DNA of 6,338 bases from DAOTXK01 sp034435395 (lineage in GTDB: Bacteria; Chloroflexota; Anaerolineae; Aggregatilineales; Ch27), in the NCBI GenBank assembly GCA_034435395.1, contig DAOTXK010000277.1, positions 1 to 6,338 on the forward strand. Reading direction: 5' to 3'. A program made the position numbers and the translations under genes. Of this stretch, positions 4,163 to 6,338 are shown piece after piece (position 1 is the stretch's first letter; every line of letters begins with the position of its first letter). The notes under the pieces were generated by a model, which saw only the letters and a program-made list of their open reading frames with translations, was not told where the DNA came from and searched no databases.

Positions 4163-6338
4163 TCAGGGCGGGGCCGCTTCCCCTTTTTCCTGACGGCGGA
4201 CAACGACCAGCGTCAGGTCATCGAACTGGGGTTCGTCGCCGGTGTGGCGATCCAGCGTTTCGATCACGGCCCCGATAATGGTCCGGGCTGATTCCCGGCA
4301 ATGGAGGCGCGCCGTTCGTTCCAGGCCGCTCAGATCGAACTCGACGCCGTTAGAATCGTGTGCTTCGGTGACTCCATCGGTGTACAGCACCAGCACGTCG
4401 CCCGGCTCAAGCTGCACCTTAAGCGCGTTCAGCTTGATGTCATCCAGCACCCCCAGCGCGATGCCTTTGGTCTTGAGGAACTGCGTTTCCTGGCCACCCC
4501 CTTTGATCACCAAGGGCGGATTGTGGCCTGCGCTGGAACAGTACACCGTGCCATCTGCCGGGTGTAGAATGCCATACCAGGCGGTGACAAACAGATCGGA
4601 GCGCGTATCCTCCCGCAGCAGCTTGTTGACGCGCAACAGGGTCGCGGCCGGGTTGTCTCGGTTGCGGGCGACAGCGCGGAGCAGCGTCCGGCTCAGCGCC
4701 ATGTAGAGCGCCGAGGCCACGCCCTTGTCCGCCACATCGGCGACCACCAGTCCCCATCTCCCGCCGGGCAGGGGGAGAAAGTCGTAAAAATCGCCGCCGA
4801 CCATCCGCGCCGCCCGGTAGTAGGCCGCCACGTCCCAGCCGGGGATGGAGGGGGCGCTATCCGGCAGGAAGCTATGCTGAATCTCCTGCGCCACTTCCAG
4901 TTCGCGCTCCAGGCGTTGCTGTTCGGCGGCGGCCTGTTGCAGGCGGTGCGTTTCAATGGCCAGCCCTGTCTGCGAGGCGATGCCGGTCAGGATGTTCATT
5001 CGACGCTGGTCCAGCCGGGGGCCAGCCTCCGGGTAGTCGACCAGCATCACCCCGACCAGTTTTCCCTGAGCGGTGAGGGGTAATCCCAGCAGGGTCGGGG
5101 ACTCAAAGAGGTCAGCCAGAACCGGCGGCAGCTGGTAGGTGGTGCCTTCGCCAGCCGGAATGGGCGTCAGGTCCAGGCTGAGGGCCTTCAGGAATGGATG
5201 TTCCTGAGCCGTGATCGCCAGCGCGGCAAAGGCGCGTTCCGCTTCCGGCGATAGCCCGTAAGCGACGGTGCCATAGAAGTGCTCCTGTGCCTCGTCCCAG
5301 CGCAGCACGCCGCAGTGCGTCACGCCGGCCAGCAGCGGCGTCAGACGGACTACCGTTTCCAGCGTGGAAGTCAGCTCAACCTGAGCATTGACGGCCTCCG
5401 CCACCTGGAGCAGGGCGGTGGTGACCCAGGCCTCTTCTTGTTGGGCGGCGTAGAGTTGGGCGCTTTCAATCGCCAGGGCAGCCTGGTTGGCAATGCCGCC
5501 AACCATTTCGATCTTGCGCGTGCTGAGGATTTCCTCATCGCCCTGCTGGCCGATCAGCAGTGCGCCCACGATCTCACCTTTGGCGTAAAGCGGCAGCATG
5601 ACCCCCTGGCCGATGTTCAGGGTGAGGGTGCTCAGGGCCGGGTGCATCACTGGCTCACTGTCCAGAACGACCGGTTCACCGTGCTCCTGGAGCGTGGCCA
5701 GCGGCGGCCATTCGCCGGGCTGGAGGGTGAAATTGACCAGCTGCCGGGCAATGTCGGGATCGACCCCTTCCACCGCCACCACCCGGAATCCATCCCGTTC
5801 TTGCAGGAGCACGGCGCACCATTGAACACCGACCAGCAGCGGGGTGATGCGCGCCACCGTTTGCAGCACTTCGTCCAGACTGGTGGCCCGGCCGGTGGCT
5901 TCCGCCACCTGTAGCAGGGCGGTCGATATCCAGGCTTCCTCGCGCTGGGCCATGTAGAGTTGCGCATTGGCGATGGCGATAGCCGACTGGGTGGCGAAGG
6001 CGTGGATGATCTCCACGTCGTCCGGCGAGAACCGCCCGGTGTGGTAATCGATAGCCAGGTAGCCGATCGTCTCTTCGCCCAGGGTGAGCGGAACAAAAAT
6101 ATGATCGTGCCGGGCAGTGTCCTCATCTGCTGCCGTGTCGAAGATGGCCGTCAGCGCCGCCCGGATATCGGCATCTGCCGGGATCAGGCTGCCCAGGGGA
6201 GCCGTCTCCGCGATCACGCCGCGTGCCGCACAGAGTTGATAGGCTTCCGCCTCCTCGTCGAACAGCACGATCATGGCGGCGTCCACATGGATGACGCGTT
6301 CCAGCCCTTGCAGAATACCGTCCAGCACGGTGTCGACT
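4163..6338 (-). CDS. Triple-GAF SpoIIE-type PP2C serine phosphatase (RsbU-like), N-terminus cut by window edge
   Basis: The frame is open through the right edge, so the start lies outside; the in-frame GTG at 6328 falls at the beginning of a GAF domain and is not a convincing start. Numbering from 6328, the 721 residues hold GAF domains at about 1-122, 147-290 and 316-460, joined by long helices, then a short coiled coil (about 463-485). The SpoIIE/RsbU PP2C domain (about 490-712) has the metal-binding acidic motifs intact: GGDFYD (511-516), ADVADKG (530-536), YTDGVTEA (649-656) and FDDLTLVVV (702-710). SSAGHNPP (598-605) and GIALGV (622-627) are also typical. Such enzymes remove phosphate from an anti-anti-sigma (STAS) protein in partner-switching stress or developmental control, gated by ligands or partners of the GAF domains. 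There are no transmembrane segments, so the visible part is cytoplasmic. No STAS or anti-sigma kinase gene is in the window. The gene ends 15 bp from the converging hydrolase gene. Confidence 0.93.
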   Translation of the reverse strand, partial: VDTVLDGILQGLERVIHVDAAMIVLFDEEAEAYQLCAARGVIAETAPLGSLIPADADIRAALTAIFDTAADEDTARHDHIFVPLTLGEETIGYLAIDYHTGRFSPDDVEIIHAFATQSAIAIANAQLYMAQREEAWISTALLQVAEATGRATSLDEVLQTVARITPLLVGVQWCAVLLQERDGFRVVAVEGVDPDIARQLVNFTLQPGEWPPLATLQEHGEPVVLDSEPVMHPALSTLTLNIGQGVMLPLYAKGEIVGALLIGQQGDEEILSTRKIEMVGGIANQAALAIESAQLYAAQQEEAWVTTALLQVAEAVNAQVELTSTLETVVRLTPLLAGVTHCGVLRWDEAQEHFYGTVAYGLSPEAERAFAALAITAQEHPFLKALSLDLTPIPAGEGTTYQLPPVLADLFESPTLLGLPLTAQGKLVGVMLVDYPEAGPRLDQRRMNILTGIASQTGLAIETHRLQQAAAEQQRLERELEVAQEIQHSFLPDSAPSIPGWDVAAYYRAARMVGGDFYDFLPLPGGRWGLVVADVADKGVASALYMALSRTLLRAVARNRDNPAATLLRVNKLLREDTRSDLFVTAWYGILHPADGTVYCSSAGHNPPLVIKGGGQETQFLKTKGIALGVLDDIKLNALKVQLEPGDVLVLYTDGVTEAHDSNGVEFDLSGLERTARLHCRESARTIIGAVIETLDRHTGDEPQFDDLTLVVVRRQEKGEAAPP
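4170..4188 (+). terminator. Weak candidate rho-independent terminator for the rightward operon
   Basis: A four-base G/C stem (GGGG 4170-4173, CCCC 4180-4183) with a six-base loop is followed by five T residues (4184-4188), 22 bases after the hydrolase stop. It lies inside the 3' coding end of the converging phosphatase gene. The stem is short, so it may be a chance effect of glycine and lysine codons read on the other strand. Confidence 0.25.
5390..5473 (-). repeat. Inter-GAF helical linker repeat, copy 2
   Basis: This stretch encodes residues about 286-313 of the phosphatase, with the core AQLYAAQQEEAWVTTALLQV followed by AEA. It matches copy 1 almost residue for residue, exactly 168 codons away. 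The signalling helix joins GAF2 to GAF3. Confidence 0.8.
5894..5977 (-). repeat. Inter-GAF helical linker repeat, copy 1
   Basis: This stretch encodes residues about 118-145, with the core AQLYMAQREEAWISTALLQV followed by AEA, joining GAF1 to GAF2. The close match to copy 2 marks an internal GAF-plus-linker duplication. The following residues (LDEVLQTVARITPLLVGV versus TLETVVRLTPLLAGV) remain similar into the next GAF domain. Confidence 0.8.

Noticed and set aside
5279..5914. Rightward open frame of 211 codons opposite the phosphatase
   Set aside because: It is fully antisense to two well-recognised GAF domains and has no support of its own.

Overview
The window looks like a piece of a GC-rich bacterial chromosome. 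The multi-GAF signalling proteins, the single-membrane-anchored wall enzyme and the codon use (strong preference for G/C at third positions) fit a Chloroflexota (Anaerolineae-like) genome. That assignment is inferred from protein style only; there is no rRNA or marker gene to confirm it. No tRNA, rRNA, CRISPR array, insertion sequence or prophage gene was seen. Four protein genes cover nearly all of the window, two of them cut by its ends.

Layout. (1) Positions 1-1740, minus strand: a large membrane signalling protein with seven predicted transmembrane helices, a proline/alanine linker, a GAF-like domain and a long coiled coil. It starts at a GTG and runs off the left edge, so its output domain is not visible. 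(2) Positions 1741-2081: a divergent intergenic region. It holds a good extended -10 promoter for the leftward gene, with a perfect 12-bp palindrome next to the -10, and a separate sigma70-like promoter for the rightward genes. (3) Positions 2082-2537 and 2534-4147, plus strand: a two-gene operon, with a Nudix hydrolase followed by a membrane-anchored YoaR-like/serine beta-lactamase-fold protein. They are translationally coupled through an ATGA overlap. (4) Positions 4163-6338, minus strand: a three-GAF, SpoIIE-type (RsbU-like) PP2C serine phosphatase that converges on the operon, with 15 bp between the stop codons. Its N-terminus lies beyond the right edge.

Together the window shows two signal-transduction proteins flanking a small operon that joins a nucleotide-diphosphate hydrolase to a periplasmic-side penicillin-binding-type domain. 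The SpoIIE phosphatase would normally act on an anti-sigma-factor antagonist in a partner-switching pathway, but no RsbV/RsbW-type partner is present here. Nothing in the window amounts to a clearly new defence or mobile system. The most interesting points are the 7TM-GAF-coil sensor with its palindrome-bearing promoter, the altered KTG motif and cysteine set of the serine hydrolase, and the duplicated helix-linker units between the GAF domains of the phosphatase.
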